DNA of 64,000 nucleotides, from the NCBI GenBank assembly GCA_036378735.1, contig DASUVX010000145.1:1-64000 (forward strand). Reading direction: 5' to 3'. This stretch comes from GCA-003244245 sp036378735 (GTDB taxonomy: Bacteria > Actinomycetota > Actinomycetes > Mycobacteriales > Pseudonocardiaceae). The position numbers were made by a program, and so were the translations under genes. A model generated the notes under the pieces. The model saw only the letters and a program-made list of their open reading frames with translations, did no database searches and was not told where the DNA came from. Shown in pieces: positions 32,206-43,735 of the stretch; position 1 is the first letter of the stretch, and each line of letters starts with the position of its first letter.

Positions 32206-33210
32206 ACAGTCCGGCAGGCAAGGATTACCGTTGGATCCCTGGCCGGCTGCCGGCACATGTGAGCACCGGGGGGCGGGTGCGCCGCAGGCCTGCTCGGCGA
32301 CGAGCTCCACCACCATCTCGGCAAAGCGCGGGTCGGTGCCCGGGGTGGCGGCGCGGACGAAGACCATGCCTAAGTCGGCCGCTCGTTGCCGAGCCTCGTG
32401 ATCGAGATCCCATACCACCTCGAGGTGGTCAGAGACGAATCCGATCGGTGCCAGCACGACGCCGGTCGCTCCTTGCGCGTGCAGCGCGCCGAGATGGTCG
32501 AGTACGTCCGGCTCCAGCCACGGCACTTGCGGCGGTCCGGAACGTGACTGCCACACGACGTCGTAGCTCGGCACCCCGGCGGCCACGGCGACCAGCCGCG
32601 CCGCCTCGGTGACTTGCCGGGAGTAGCGGTGCCCACCCTGCGCGGCGAGCCCCGCAGCGGCGTCGGCAGCCACGGGCACCGAATGCGCGGTGAAGACCAC
32701 CCGGGCCGCGGAACCAGCCTGTACGCGGGCCGCACGCAAGGCATCGGCGCATGCGGCGACGAACAGCGGATGATCGAAGAACTGCCTGAGCTTGACCAGC
32801 TCAGGCGCCCCCGGCCCGACGGCCTGCCGGGCCCGGGCGATGTCCTCGTGATATTGGCGGCAACCCGAGTAACCGCCCCACGCCGACGTGGCGAACACCA
32901 GAGCCCGGCGTATCCCGTCAGCGGCCATCGCAGCGACAGTGTCTTCCACCATCGGGTTCCAGTTGCGGTTGCCGAAGTACACCGGCAGGTCCAGCCCGGC
33001 GGTGGCCAGCGCGCGCTTGATCGCGGTGATCAGGGTGCGGTTGCACCGGTTGATCGGCGACACTCCCCCGAAGTGCATGTAGTGCTGTGCTACCTCGTCC
33101 AACCGCTGGGGCGGCACACCCCGGCCGCGGGTGACATTCTCCAGGAACGGGCGCACCTCTTCGGGACCCTCGGGACCCCCGAAGGACAACAGCAGCACAG
33201 CGTCGATCAA
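32188..33210 (-). CDS. hemH: Coproporphyrin III/proto ferrochelatase, Fe-S cluster type
   Basis: Inserts ferrous iron into the porphyrin in haem synthesis; in actinobacteria the substrate is normally coproporphyrin III. The 340 residues begin MIDAVLLLSFGGPEGPEEVRPFLENVTRG and include the catalytic region VVFTAHSVP (His) and VVLAPIGFVSDHLEVVWDLDHEA (Glu). The Cys-rich C terminus (CGAPAPRCSHV...NPCLPDCC) fits the [2Fe-2S] cluster ligands of actinobacterial enzymes. It lies 76 bp after inhA on the same strand, as in M. tuberculosis (hemZ after inhA). Confidence 0.94.
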   Translation of the reverse strand: MIDAVLLLSFGGPEGPEEVRPFLENVTRGRGVPPQRLDEVAQHYMHFGGVSPINRCNRTLITAIKRALATAGLDLPVYFGNRNWNPMVEDTVAAMAADGIRRALVFATSAWGGYSGCRQYHEDIARARQAVGPGAPELVKLRQFFDHPLFVAACADALRAARVQAGSAARVVFTAHSVPVAADAAAGLAAQGGHRYSRQVTEAARLVAVAAGVPSYDVVWQSRSGPPQVPWLEPDVLDHLGALHAQGATGVVLAPIGFVSDHLEVVWDLDHEARQRAADLGMVFVRAATPGTDPRFAEMVVELVAEQACGAPAPRCSHVPAAGQGSNGNPCLPDCCLPAR

Positions 33211-33286
33211 CGTGGTGAACCGCCCAGGGTTGGCGGCTGTTCAAGACGCCGCAGACCGGGGTTGGCGGTGCTTGAAGGCATGCCGA

Positions 33287-34054
33287 CTAGACGCCGACCG
33301 CGTGGAAGCCGCCGTCGGCCCACACCATCGAGCCGGTGGTGGCGGGCAGCCAGTCGGACAGCAGCGCGCAGACGGTGCGCGCGACCGGGGTCGGATCCTC
33401 GATGTTCCAGCCCAGCGGGGCCCGCCCGTTCCAGGCGTTCTCGAACGCGGCGAAGCCGGGGATGGACTTGGCCGCCATGGTGCGCACCGGTCCGGACGCC
33501 ACCAGGTTGACGCGGATACCGTCCGGACCGAGTTCGCGAGCCAGGTAGCGGCACACCGACTCCAGCGCCGACTTTGCCACGCCCATCCAGTCGTAGGCGG
33601 GCCAGGCCTGCCGGTTGTCGAAGTCCATCCCGACGATCGAGGCACCCCGCCCGAGCAAGGGCAAGCACGCCATCGCCAGTGACTTGAACGAGTAAGCGGA
33701 CACCTGCAAGGCGGAGGCGACGTCAGCCCACGGCGTGTTGAGGAATTCCCCGCCCAGGCAGGATGCCGGGGCGAAAGCGATGGAGTGCAATACCCCGTCC
33801 AAGCCGTCGACATGCTCACCGAGCCGTTGGGCCAATGAGTCCAGCTGGGTCTGATCGGCCACATCGAGCTCGAGCACCGGAGACGGCTGGGGCAGCCGCT
33901 GCGCAATCCGCTCTACCAGCCGCAACCGGCCGTACCCGGTGAGCACCACCTGCGCACCTTGCTCTTGCGCTACACGCGCGACGTGGAACGCGATCGAGGC
34001 ATCGGTGATCACTCCGGTGATCAGTAACCGCTTACCGTCGAGCAGACCCGCCAC
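33287..34054 (-). CDS. inhA: Enoyl-[acyl-carrier-protein] reductase (NADH)
   Basis: 255-residue FabI/InhA enoyl reductase of type II fatty-acid (and, where present, mycolic-acid) elongation. GKRLLITGVITDASIAFHVAR is the NAD-binding loop typical of InhA. The catalytic Tyr and Lys are in YDWMGVAKSALES (Tyr-x6-Lys), and VASGPVRTMAAKSIPGF is the substrate-loop region. It follows fabG by 30 bp, giving a fabG-inhA-hemH run exactly as in mycobacteria. Confidence 0.95.
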   Translation of the reverse strand: MAGLLDGKRLLITGVITDASIAFHVARVAQEQGAQVVLTGYGRLRLVERIAQRLPQPSPVLELDVADQTQLDSLAQRLGEHVDGLDGVLHSIAFAPASCLGGEFLNTPWADVASALQVSAYSFKSLAMACLPLLGRGASIVGMDFDNRQAWPAYDWMGVAKSALESVCRYLARELGPDGIRVNLVASGPVRTMAAKSIPGFAAFENAWNGRAPLGWNIEDPTPVARTVCALLSDWLPATTGSMVWADGGFHAVGV

Positions 34055-34084
34055 CGAATCCTCCTTCGCGCCCCTTCGCTGCCG

Positions 34085-34789
34085 TCAATGACCCATTCCC
34101 AAGCCGCCGTCAACCGGCAGCACCGCCCCGGTGATATACCCGGCTGCGTCCGAAGCGAGAAACGTCACGACCGCGGCGACCTCCTCAGGGGTGGCTTGGC
34201 GGCGCAGCGGGATCGAACCCAGGATCTCGTCCCTGCGTGCCTGGCTCACGTCCGCGGTCATCTGGGTGTCGACGTAGCCGGGCGCGACGACATTGGCGGT
34301 GATCGATCGGGATCCCAGCTCGCGCGCGATGGAGCGGGCAACGCCGATCAGCCCGGCTTTGCTGGCCGCATAGTTCACCTGACCCGGTGCACCAGACAGC
34401 GCCACGACCGAGGAGATGAACACCATCCGGCCCCACCGGGCTCGCAGCATGCTCTTCGCAGCGCGTTTGGCCACCCGGTAAGCGCCGGTGAGATTGGTGT
34501 CCAACACACGAGAGAATTGATCTTCGGTCATCCGGAGCAGCAAGGTGTCTTCGGTGATCCCGGCGTTGGAGATGAGTACCTCGATCGGCCCATGCGCCTG
34601 CTCGGCCGCGGCGAAGGCGGCCTCCACAGCCGCGTCGTCAGTGACGTCACAGCGCACACCGAGGACCTCGGCGGGCACGCTGGATCCGCGGTGTGTGACA
34701 GCAACCCGGTCGCCCTGCTTGGCGAAGGCGTGCGCGATCGCCAGACCGATACCACGGTTACCGCCAGTCACAAAAACGGAACGGCCCAC
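34085..34789 (-). CDS. fabG: 3-oxoacyl-ACP reductase (MabA/FabG1)
   Basis: 234-residue SDR ketoacyl reductase of fatty-acid synthase II. NADP-binding TGGNRGIGLAIAHAF, SNAGITEDTLLLRM, and the catalytic Ser in ISSVVALSG with Tyr/Lys in NYAASKAGLIGVARSIARELGSR are all present; VAPGYVDTQMT follows the fold. It precedes inhA in an apparent operon; 26 bp separate it from the VWA gene upstream. Confidence 0.95.
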   Translation of the reverse strand: MGRSVFVTGGNRGIGLAIAHAFAKQGDRVAVTHRGSSVPAEVLGVRCDVTDDAAVEAAFAAAEQAHGPIEVLISNAGITEDTLLLRMTEDQFSRVLDTNLTGAYRVAKRAAKSMLRARWGRMVFISSVVALSGAPGQVNYAASKAGLIGVARSIARELGSRSITANVVAPGYVDTQMTADVSQARRDEILGSIPLRRQATPEEVAAVVTFLASDAAGYITGAVLPVDGGLGMGH

Positions 34790-34815
34790 CTGCGCTCCCC
34801 TCGGTCACGAGTCCC

Positions 34816-35799
34816 TCACGGTAGCCGCTGGCCGATGGCCACCGCGCCGGCGGCGGCGAGTATCGCAGTGAAGGTGCCGATGATCAACCACGGCTTGCTG
34901 GCGTCGGCTCGCTTGGTCTCGTAGCCGATCTGCTCGCCCAGCGTGTTGACGACGTCGCTGAGCTGGCCAGCAGTGCCGGCGTCGTAGAACTGCCCGCCGG
35001 ACAGCTCTGCAATCCGCCGGATCGACTCGTCGTCGGTGGGCACCGGCTGCCGCTCACCGTTGATCTCCACCTGGCCGTAGGCGGTACCGAAGGAGATCGC
35101 TGAGATCGGAACCTTGGCGGCGGCTGCGGCGCGGGCCGCGGTGAACCCGCCGCGCGGGTCGTCGCCATCGGGTGTCGGCACGGTCTGCTTGCCGTCGGTG
35201 AGCAGGACGATGCGCGCCGGCGGCGGCCCCTGCGCATCCGAGACCACCGCACCGAACGCCTCGATGGACGACAGCGCAGCGAAGATCGCCTCCCCGGTAC
35301 CGGTGGCTTCAGCCAGCTTGAGATTGTCGATCGCCCGGACCACGGAGGCCCGTTCAGTAGTCGGCGACACCAGCACGGTGGCCGAACCGGCGAAGGACAC
35401 CAGGCCCAGGTTCACCCCGGCGGTGAGGTCGTGGGCGAACTTCTTGGCCTCCCGCTGGGCCGCTGCGATCCGGCTCGGTTCGATATCGGTGGCCCGCATC
35501 GACAGCGACACGTCGATCACCAGCATCACGGTGGCCCGGTTGCGCGGTACCTTCAGCTCCGCCGTCGGGCCGGCCAGCGCGACGGTAAGTAGCGCCAGGG
35601 CGGTGAGCAGGAGTGCCACCGGCAAGTGCCGCTGCCATCCCTGGCGGTTGGGTGCGAGTTGCTCGAGCATTGCGAGATTGGCAAAGCGCAGAATCTGGCG
35701 GCGGCGCCGGCGCTGCATCCAGACGTAACCGATCGCCAGTGCCGCGACCAGCAACAGCAGCAGGAACCACAGCGGGCTGGAGAAGGCGCCGACGCTCAT
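34816..35799 (-). CDS. VWA-domain membrane protein (Rv1481-like)
   Basis: 327 residues: two N-terminal membrane helices (LWFLLLLLVAALAIGYVWM and LPVALLLTALALLTVALAG), a von Willebrand A domain with an intact MIDAS (DVSLSMRATD, later T and D in LLTDGKQT), and a C-terminal membrane helix (KPWLIIGTFTAILAAAGAVAIGQRL). It overlaps the DUF58 gene by 4 bp. MoxR-DUF58-VWA sets act as AAA+ chaperone systems for envelope or metal-cofactor targets. Confidence 0.93.
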   Translation of the reverse strand: MSVGAFSSPLWFLLLLLVAALAIGYVWMQRRRRRQILRFANLAMLEQLAPNRQGWQRHLPVALLLTALALLTVALAGPTAELKVPRNRATVMLVIDVSLSMRATDIEPSRIAAAQREAKKFAHDLTAGVNLGLVSFAGSATVLVSPTTERASVVRAIDNLKLAEATGTGEAIFAALSSIEAFGAVVSDAQGPPPARIVLLTDGKQTVPTPDGDDPRGGFTAARAAAAAKVPISAISFGTAYGQVEINGERQPVPTDDESIRRIAELSGGQFYDAGTAGQLSDVVNTLGEQIGYETKRADASKPWLIIGTFTAILAAAGAVAIGQRLP

Positions 35800-36758
35800 G
35801 CGACGCCTCCCGACCAGAGGCGTTTGCGGGCCACCGCGAAGCGAACCATGTCAGACACCCAGTCCGAGTCGGTGCGCAGCGTCAGCTGGCCGGCACCGCA
35901 TCGCCGCAAGGCGCTGGCCACGTCGTCGCGGTGGGCGGCCGCCGCGGCGGCGAACTCCCGGCGCAGCAGCGGCGTGGTCACCACCTCCTTCTGCCGCCCT
36001 GTCTCCGGATCTGCCAGCACCACCGTGCCCATGTCGGGCAGTTCGAGATCGCGCGGATCGAGCACCTCGATGGCGATCAGGTCGTGCCGCGCGGACAACC
36101 CGCGTAGCGGTCGTTCCCAGTCGAAGACGTCGCCAGACCGCGAACCAAGGAAGTCCGAGATCACCACGACCAACCCGCGGCGTCGCGGTGGGCGGCGCAG
36201 CGTTTCCAGTGTCGCGGCCAGGTCGCCACGCACGCCTTCGGCGGCTCGTGGTAGTTCAGCGACCCGGCGGACCATCGCGCGGGCATGCGGCAGGCCGCCG
36301 CGAGCCGGGATCCGCAGCGTCTGGGCGCCGGTGCTCACGACAGCGCCGACCCGGTTCCCGCCGCCTCTGGTCAGGTGCGCTACGGCGGCACAGGCCGCTA
36401 CCGCGAGCTCACGCTTGTCGCAGTCCGCAGTGCCGAAATCCAAACTGGCCGACAGATCGACAGCCAGCCAGGTCTCCAGTTCCCGGTCGGCGACGGTATC
36501 GCGAATATGCGGTTCGGTGGTGCGAGCGGTGACCGCCCAGTCCATCCTGCGGACGTCGTCACCGGGCTGGTAGTGCCGCGCCTCCCCCGGCTCGGTGCCC
36601 GGCCCCGGTACCAGTCCGAGGTGATTGCCTTGCAGCAGCCCGTCCAGCCGGCGCCGTACGGTGAGCTCCAACGCGCGGAGGCCGGCCTCCATGCGACCCT
36701 CGCGCAGCGCCGGCGGCGCCCACCGGTGCCGCTCGCCCTGCTCACCGCGCCCCGCCAT
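35796..36758 (-). CDS. DUF58 domain protein (Rv1480-like)
   Basis: 320-residue protein with the DUF58 signature GLVPGPGTEPGEARHYQPGDDVRRMDWAVTARTTEPHIR and a VWA-like second half (WLAVDLSASLDFG, VVVISDFL). It lies between moxR (37 bp upstream) and the VWA gene (4-bp overlap). Proteins of this type are partners or targets of MoxR ATPases. Confidence 0.93.
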   Translation of the reverse strand: MAGRGEQGERHRWAPPALREGRMEAGLRALELTVRRRLDGLLQGNHLGLVPGPGTEPGEARHYQPGDDVRRMDWAVTARTTEPHIRDTVADRELETWLAVDLSASLDFGTADCDKRELAVAACAAVAHLTRGGGNRVGAVVSTGAQTLRIPARGGLPHARAMVRRVAELPRAAEGVRGDLAATLETLRRPPRRRGLVVVISDFLGSRSGDVFDWERPLRGLSARHDLIAIEVLDPRDLELPDMGTVVLADPETGRQKEVVTTPLLRREFAAAAAAHRDDVASALRRCGAGQLTLRTDSDWVSDMVRFAVARKRLWSGGVA

Positions 36759-36794
36759 TGGCTCGAACTGTCCCTCCGTCAGGCAGTTGCTCGC

Positions 36795-37886
36795 TCAGCT
36801 CTGCCCAGCCACCCCGGCCGGGGTGCCCGAGTCACCGGATTCCTGGGGACGGGCGGAAACCTGAGGCAACGGCACGGTCTGTAGCACCCGGGTGACGATG
36901 TGCTCCACTGGCACCCCGTCGGCCAGCGCGTCATAGGACAGCACCAGGCGGTGGCGCAGCACGTCGGCGGCAACGTCGATGACATCTTGCGGCAGCACGT
37001 AGTCGCGTCCGCGGATCAACGCCATCGCCCGGGCAGCCGCCACGATGCCCAGGCTGGCCCGCGGTGATGCGCCGTAGGCCACCCACCCGGCGACGTCGGA
37101 CAGTCCATGCTCGGCGGGAATCCGGGTGGCCAGCACCAACCGCACCACGTAGTCGACCAGCGCATGATGTACGAATACCCGCGCGGCGACTTGCTGCAGT
37201 CGAATCAGCTCGCTGGGATCGAGCAGCCGGTGCGGCTGCGGGGGCTGCACGCCCATCCGGTAGATGATCTCCCGCTCCTCCTCGACCGTGGGGTACTGCA
37301 CCAGGATCTTGAACAGAAAGCGGTCGCGTTGCGCTTCGGGAAGCGGGTAGACGCCCTCATTCTCAATGGGGTTCTGGGTGGCCAGCACGAGGAATGGCGC
37401 GGGCGTCGGATAGGTGGTACCGCCGATCGAGACGTGCCGTTCCGCCATCACCTCCAGCAACGCCGACTGCACTTTGGCCGGCGCGCGGTTGATCTCATCG
37501 GCCAGCACGAAGTTCGCCATCACCGGCCCCAGCTCGACGTCGAACTGCTCCCGGCCCTGCCGGTAGATGCGGGTACCGAGAATGTCGGCGGGAACCAGGT
37601 CAGGAGTGAACTGGATGCGTGCGAAGGTGCCGCCCACCACACGCGCGATGGTTTCCACCGCGAGGGTCTTGGCTACCCCGGGCACGCCTTCAAGCAGCAG
37701 GTGGCCACCGGCGAGCAGCCCGACGAGCATCCGCTCGACCAGCCGATCCTGCCCCACGATCACCCGCTGGATCTCGAACACCGTGCGCTCGATCAGCTGG
37801 GCGTCCTTGGCCGGGGACGACGGTCGGCTGGCGTGGCTGGACGGCCCGGATGCCGGCAGGGCAACCCTGCCGTCGGCGTCGCTCAT
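36795..37886 (-). CDS. moxR1: MoxR-family AAA+ ATPase
   Basis: 363-residue AAA+ ATPase. Walker A is LLEGVPGVAKTLAVE (glycine-rich with the Lys-Thr pair, in the relaxed MoxR form), Walker B is FVLADEINRAPAKVQSALLEVMAER, sensor 1 lies in LVLATQNPIENEGVYPLPEAQRDRFLFK, and the C-terminal lid domain includes GASPRASLGIVAAARAMALIRGRDYVLPQDV. ATG 37886 is chosen because GAGGAGG lies just upstream. It starts the moxR-DUF58-VWA operon. Confidence 0.95.
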   Translation of the reverse strand: MSDADGRVALPASGPSSHASRPSSPAKDAQLIERTVFEIQRVIVGQDRLVERMLVGLLAGGHLLLEGVPGVAKTLAVETIARVVGGTFARIQFTPDLVPADILGTRIYRQGREQFDVELGPVMANFVLADEINRAPAKVQSALLEVMAERHVSIGGTTYPTPAPFLVLATQNPIENEGVYPLPEAQRDRFLFKILVQYPTVEEEREIIYRMGVQPPQPHRLLDPSELIRLQQVAARVFVHHALVDYVVRLVLATRIPAEHGLSDVAGWVAYGASPRASLGIVAAARAMALIRGRDYVLPQDVIDVAADVLRHRLVLSYDALADGVPVEHIVTRVLQTVPLPQVSARPQESGDSGTPAGVAGQS

Positions 37887-38066
37887 GGGTCCTCCTCGAG
37901 CAGGGTCCAGCACACCGGTGGTGGCACGTCACTGCGGTGGCGGGTCACCGAGGTGCCAGGTCACAGACAGCAGACATGGTGACATGCACGGACGCCCGGT
38001 TGGTGCGGGATCCACGCAGACCCAACCGCGGTGCCGGTGTGGCGGCTGTGAAGGTTATCGCCGGAT

Positions 38067-39398
38067 CTACAACATCCGCACGGCATAGGGCATGATCTCG
38101 GTGTAGCGCACCGAGGTGACGCGCACCGCGGCACCCGAATACGGCGCTTCGATCATCTGTTCGCCGCCGATGTAGAGGGCAACATGATGGACGTCTCCAT
38201 CCGTGCCCCAGAACAGCATGTCGCCGGGACGCTTCTGAGCCAGCGGCACCTTTCGGCCGGCGTTGTACTGAAAGCCGCTGTAGTGCGGTAGGGCGTAACC
38301 CAGGGCGCGAGAGAACGCGTAGATCATCAATCCGGAACAGTCGAAGCCGACTTTGCGGTAGTCCCCGAAGGTGTCCGCAACACCGCCATCCCGGACACCA
38401 ATGGTCGGTCCTGCCGTGTCACCGCCACCCCAGGAGTAGCGGACACCAAGTTGGGCCATCGCCCGATTGATCACTGACTGGGCGGAAACGGCCACGGTCC
38501 GGGAACCGCCGGTGGCGGCCGCGGAGCGCTCGGCGGCAGTGGCCGCTGCCGCGGCAGCAGCTGCTGCGGCAGCCTGTTCACGATCCCGTTCCGCGCGCCA
38601 CTCTTCGTAACGCTGCCGCTGCCCGCGTAGCCCTGCGGCGGCGTTCTGCGCGTCGTAGAGCTGCCGCTCAAGGTCGACTTTGTGGTCCGCCAGGGATTTG
38701 GACTTCGCCGCTTGGGATGTCTCAGTGTCGATCGCGACGCGGTAGGCGGTATCGAACGCGCTCTTCGCGTCGGCGGCGGTCTGCTTGGCGACCTGAGCCG
38801 CCGCCAAGGCTGCCCGGGTCTGGGAGTCCTTATTGGCCGCATCGACGCGGGCCCGCCGCATGTTCTCTACCGCGTGTAGCTGGGCACCTCCCACGGCATC
38901 CAGCAGCTCGGCGCGCGCCAGCAGGTCCTTGGGGCTTTTCGAGCCGAGGAAAGCCGATAGCGAACCGACGGTACTGCCCTGCCGGAAACTCGCGGCAGCG
39001 AAGTCGTCGAGATCGCGATGCGCTACCGCGATCTGCTCGGCGGCGGCGTCGGCTTCCGCCCGGGCGCTGTCTGCCCGCAGCGTGGCGGCGGACAGGGCAG
39101 CCTGCGCCACCTGCTCATTGATCAGCGCCCTGTTGGCTTGTTCGTGCCTGAGCTCGACTTGGGACTGCGACGCCAGCAGCGCCGCGTCGGCCTGAGCAAC
39201 CTGGTTTGCCAGCTGCCCAACCCGGGTCGCGGTGACGTTGACGTGCGCCTGGCTGTTTTTGAGATCGTCGTCGCTCGGATTCGGAGGGGGTGGTGGCAGC
39301 GCATGCCCGATAGCTGGGTGGCCCACCAGAGCCAGCACCGTGAGCACAGTTGCGACAAACGCACGGCCGGGAACACCACGCCGAATCCGGACGCTCAC
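38067..39398 (-). CDS. ripA: NlpC/P60 peptidoglycan endopeptidase, RipA-like
   Basis: 443-residue secreted cell-wall hydrolase that cleaves D-Glu-mDAP stem peptides during cell separation. The signal peptide (AFVATVLTVLALVGHPAIGHALP) is followed by a long Ala-rich coiled-coil (about residues 45-295, inhibitory in RipA) and the catalytic NlpC/P60 domain with Cys354 in VGFDCSGLM, His404/405 in DVHHVALYIGG and Glu417. Mycobacteria have two tandem copies (ripA, ripB); only one is present here. The start is GTG 39396-39398 with AAAGGAG upstream. It is divergent from aconitase. Confidence 0.93.
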   Translation of the reverse strand: MSVRIRRGVPGRAFVATVLTVLALVGHPAIGHALPPPPPNPSDDDLKNSQAHVNVTATRVGQLANQVAQADAALLASQSQVELRHEQANRALINEQVAQAALSAATLRADSARAEADAAAEQIAVAHRDLDDFAAASFRQGSTVGSLSAFLGSKSPKDLLARAELLDAVGGAQLHAVENMRRARVDAANKDSQTRAALAAAQVAKQTAADAKSAFDTAYRVAIDTETSQAAKSKSLADHKVDLERQLYDAQNAAAGLRGQRQRYEEWRAERDREQAAAAAAAAAAATAAERSAAATGGSRTVAVSAQSVINRAMAQLGVRYSWGGGDTAGPTIGVRDGGVADTFGDYRKVGFDCSGLMIYAFSRALGYALPHYSGFQYNAGRKVPLAQKRPGDMLFWGTDGDVHHVALYIGGEQMIEAPYSGAAVRVTSVRYTEIMPYAVRML

Positions 39399-39403
39399 AC
39401 CCG

Positions 39404-39432
39404 CTCCTTTCCCGGCTGCTTCGCAGCAGCCG
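39404..39432 (-). promoter_or_regulatory. Leader hairpin with GCGA tetraloop before the ripA-like gene
   Basis: On the mRNA strand CGGCTGCT-GCGA-AGCAGCCG forms an 8-bp stem capped by a GNRA tetraloop (39432-39413) that ends 2 bases before the AAAGGAG ribosome-binding site. It may influence translation or mRNA stability. I do not find the conserved parts of a ydaO (c-di-AMP) riboswitch. Confidence 0.45.
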
Positions 39433-39595
39433 CCGGTTCGCCGAGGCCGTCAGAACTCGTCAACCCAGCACGCGGGTGCACTGTGTCATGTAACCCTCAT
39501 AGACACCAACAATCTCTTAGTTAACTTGCGCAACATCCACCACATGAGCTACACACAGTCCGGACATAACGCCACGTGATCCCCCGGCTCCCCTT

Positions 39596-39660
39596 CCCGA
39601 TATGGAGACATATCGGGGCCACGACGTGGGCGGTAACCCCGATATGTCTCCATGTCGGGG
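39596..39660. repeat. Interspersed inverted-repeat element, copy 2
   Basis: Left arm 39596-39618, 18-nt spacer, right arm 39637-39660. The right arm core is CGATATGTCTCCATGTCG, identical to the other two copies. The left arm differs by one base (CGATATGGAGACATATCG), which makes its internal palindrome perfect while leaving a G-T pair in the long stem. It lies between the divergent ripA-like gene and aconitase, 90 bp before the aconitase start. Confidence 0.92.
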
Positions 39661-39750
39661 AGGAGGGGGCGGTTGGTGCTTCGAGGAGGAGGTCAGGACG
39701 TAGAGTCACCAGTGAGGGCACCACGCTAGGCCTTATCCGCGGAGGAGCCA

Positions 39751-42618
<2,868 letters not shown>

Positions 42619-42697
42619 GTGACTCGGGGGTTAACGGCTGGCTGCCGCTGGGAATGCAGAGGGGTGAGCACTGGGCGGCAGGAAGCTGAGGTTCGGT

Positions 42698-43708
42698 ATG
42701 GCTAGGCAAGTTATCGTGATTACGGGTGCCAGCGCGGGAATAGGTCGCGCGACTGCTCGGCTGTTCGGCGCCCGAGGGGCGCAGGTCGCGCTGCTGGCCC
42801 GGGGGCGCGCTGGGTTGGACGGCGCAGCCAAGGACGTGGAGAACGCCGGGGGCACGGCGCTCGCCATCCCGACCGATGTCGCTGACTGCCAGCAGGTCGA
42901 AGCCGCGGCCACCCAGGTCGAAAACGATCTCGGGCCGATCGACGTGTGGATCAACGTGGCGTTCACCTCGGTGTTCGCTCCCTTTCACGAGATCGAACCC
43001 GAGGAGTTCCGCCGGGTTACCGAGGTGAGCTACCTGGGCTACGTCTACGGAACGATGGCCGCACTGTCCCGGATGCGTACCCGGGACCGGGGCACGATCG
43101 TGCAGGTGGGTTCCGCGTTGGGCGAGCGGAGCATCCCGTTGCAGTCGGCTTACTGCGGCGCGAAGCATGCGATCAACGGGTTCACCGAGTCCCTGCGTAC
43201 CGAACTGATGCACGAGGGGAGCAACATCCATGTCACTGTGGTGCAGATGCCCGCGGTCAACACCCCGCAGTTCTCCTGGGTGCTGTCCCGGCTGCCCAAT
43301 CACCCGCAGCCGGTGCCGCCGATCTACCAGCCTGAGGTGGCCGCCCGAGGCGTGGTGTTCGCGGCCGATCACCCGCAGCGCAAGCAGTACTGGGTCGGCG
43401 CGAGCACCGTGGGCACCCTGGTCGCGCAGAAGATCGCCCCGGCGCTGCTGGACCGTTACCTGGCCAGGACCGGTTTCCAGTCACAGCAGACCACGGATAA
43501 AGCCGTCACGGGCCGACCGCACAACCTGTGGGAGCCGGTGGATGACACCGACGGGCGCGACCACGGAGCCCACGGGGAGTTCGATGGTCGAGCCCACCGC
43601 CGCGCCCCGCAACTGTGGTTCTCCCATCACGCGGGGCTGCTCTCGGCCGCGGCTGCGGTAGCCGCCACCGCGACCGGCGCAGCGGCGGCCTGGTGGCGCC
43701 GCCGGTGA
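42698..43708 (+). CDS. SDR-family oxidoreductase with C-terminal membrane anchor
   Basis: 336-residue short-chain dehydrogenase. VIVITGASAGIGRATARLFGARGAQVALLARG (NADP-type), INVAFTSVFAPF (N-x-A), and Ser/Tyr/Lys in VGSALGERSIPLQSAYCGAKHAINGF are present. Unlike soluble SDRs it has an extra 80-residue tail ending in an Ala-rich membrane helix and WWRRR. It is convergent with the GH15 gene, a neighbour pair seen in other actinomycetes. Substrate unknown. Confidence 0.88.
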   Translation: MARQVIVITGASAGIGRATARLFGARGAQVALLARGRAGLDGAAKDVENAGGTALAIPTDVADCQQVEAAATQVENDLGPIDVWINVAFTSVFAPFHEIEPEEFRRVTEVSYLGYVYGTMAALSRMRTRDRGTIVQVGSALGERSIPLQSAYCGAKHAINGFTESLRTELMHEGSNIHVTVVQMPAVNTPQFSWVLSRLPNHPQPVPPIYQPEVAARGVVFAADHPQRKQYWVGASTVGTLVAQKIAPALLDRYLARTGFQSQQTTDKAVTGRPHNLWEPVDDTDGRDHGAHGEFDGRAHRRAPQLWFSHHAGLLSAAAAVAATATGAAAAWWRRR

Positions 43709-43719
43709 ACGCCGATCTG

Positions 43720-43735
43720 GACCGGTCGTCCGGTC
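43720..43735. terminator. Hairpin between convergent SDR and GH15 genes
   Basis: GACCGG-TCGT-CCGGTC, a 6-bp stem and 4-nt loop. It overlaps the GH15 stop codon (43734-43736) and lies 12 bp after the SDR stop, so it could serve both strands. Confidence 0.5.

Noticed and set aside
31274..32401. 375-codon plus-strand frame crossing the SnoaL-like gene and hemH end
   Set aside because: It crosses the C-terminal end of hemH and the SnoaL-like gene in antisense and has no family features.
39399..39595. ydaO-type c-di-AMP riboswitch before the ripA-like gene
   Set aside because: Such riboswitches often precede NlpC/P60 genes in actinobacteria, so I looked for the conserved boxes; only a GNRA-capped hairpin is present.
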